Assembly: GCA_902626645.1 (NCBI GenBank)
Contig: CACOGC010000004.1
Coordinates: 1-64,000 of the forward strand
Direction: 5' to 3'
DNA length: 64,000 nt
Source: an uncultured Pelagibacteraceae bacterium
GTDB lineage: Bacteria > Pseudomonadota > Alphaproteobacteria > Pelagibacterales > Pelagibacteraceae
Part shown: positions 63,595 to 64,000 of the stretch, piece after piece
How the letters are laid out: each line of letters opens with the position of its first letter
Numbering within the stretch: position 1 is the first letter of the stretch
Notes under the pieces: model-generated
Database searches by the model: none
Seen by the model: the letters and a program-made list of their open reading frames with translations, nothing else
What the model was told of the DNA's origin: nothing
Made by a program: the position numbers and the translations under genes

Positions 63595-64000
63595 ATGATA
63601 AAAAAAGAAAACTTAGAAAAAACAAGCTCTTGGCCAATCGTTGAAGCAAAAAAAATGCTTAGAGAAAGAAAATCTTTTTTAGAAAAAAAAGGTAAAATTA
63701 CACTACAGACTGGGTATGGCCCAAGTGGACTTCCTCACATAGGAACATTTGGAGAAGTTGCTAGAACTTCTATGATGGTTAATGCGTTAAAACAATTAAC
63801 TGATCTTCCAACAGAAATTATCACTTTTTCTGATGATATGGATGGTCTTAGAAAAGTACCAGACAATGTACCCAATAAAGAATTGTTAGAAAAAAACCTT
63901 CATAAACCTTTGACAGACGTACCAGACCCCTTTGAAAAATATAATAGTTTTGGTGAACATAATAATGAGAAATTAAAAAATTTTTTAAATAATTTTAATT
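63595..64000 (+). CDS. lysK: Lysyl-tRNA synthetase, class I (5' part)
   Basis: The frame opens at ATG 63595 and runs off the window after 135 codons. SSWPIVEAKKMLRERKS and GPSGLPHIGTFGEVART identify the class I LysRS, with HIGT as the HIGH signature; the KMSKS motif is beyond the end. It charges tRNA-Lys. Class I LysRS is typical of archaea and many alphaproteobacteria in place of the class II enzyme. The gene diverges from trkH with an 87-base spacer. Confidence 0.93.
   Translation, partial: MIKKENLEKTSSWPIVEAKKMLRERKSFLEKKGKITLQTGYGPSGLPHIGTFGEVARTSMMVNALKQLTDLPTEIITFSDDMDGLRKVPDNVPNKELLEKNLHKPLTDVPDPFEKYNSFGEHNNEKLKNFLNNFN

Overview
The window is a very AT-rich, densely packed bacterial chromosome segment. 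It matches the SAR11 clade (Candidatus Pelagibacter, Alphaproteobacteria). Evidence: spacers of only a few bases and many 1-17 nt gene overlaps; alphaproteobacterial gene orders (mdh-sucCD-sucAB-lpd, atpHAGDC without F0 genes, rplU-rpmA-obgE-proBA-nadD-rsfS-ctpA-rppH); a DMSP demethylase (DmdA) locus; a structured RNA leader before ffh of the kind reported from Pelagibacter; and a SAM-II riboswitch before metX. I see no mobile element, prophage, CRISPR array, tRNA or rRNA. The longest stretch without a gene is about 190 bases.

Layout. 1-952: end of a cytochrome c maturation cluster (ccmG tail, ccmH) and a PagL-like outer-membrane protein. 964-11476: a 2-hydroxyacid block with two tandem FMN L-lactate-type dehydrogenases, an aminotransferase, an FAD D-lactate-type dehydrogenase, an NAD(P) 2-hydroxyacid reductase, a TRAP transporter (dctP, terminator, dctQM) and an amidase. 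11478-13986: small membrane and hypothetical genes, an EamA transporter and a hydrolase. 13979-19047: ftsY and dapF on the minus strand, diverging from the ffh leader RNA and ffh-rpsP-trmD-rplS (no rimM). 19059-22166: leuCDB. 22193-27464: a DMSP demethylation cluster (dmdC, dmdB, an alpha/beta hydrolase, dmdA). 27480-41891: asd, sdhCDAB, mmsA, mdh, sucCDAB and lpdA, a nearly complete second half of the TCA cycle. 41914-48766: priA and atpHAGDC. 48759-55276: a minus-strand operon from rplU to rppH. 55337-57774: gloB, metW and metX, with promoter and SAM-II riboswitch ahead of metX. 57968-59946: hisC-like and tyrA genes. 59943-63507: NlpC/P60 peptidase, AmpG-like permease and TrkH. 63595-end: start of a class I lysyl-tRNA synthetase.

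How the genes work together. The first block looks like an uptake-and-oxidation module for lactate-like 2-hydroxyacids feeding pyruvate-type oxoacids into central metabolism. The DMSP cluster demethylates DMSP and activates and dehydrogenates the methylmercaptopropionate; no crotonase-type hydratase (DmdD) is present in the window. The TCA and ATP synthase genes convert these carbon inputs to energy. Methionine synthesis through MetX is controlled by SAM, which fits an organism that can obtain reduced sulfur and methyl groups from DMSP.

Nothing here is a wholly unknown multi-gene system. The most interesting items are the ffh leader RNA with mutually exclusive pairings, the hydrolase inside the dmd cluster, the lysine/glutamate-rich tails on ribosomal proteins S16 and L19 together with the missing rimM, and reciprocal changes in the FMN-binding residues of the duplicated lactate dehydrogenases. 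All family calls rest on reading motifs by eye; no database search was run.
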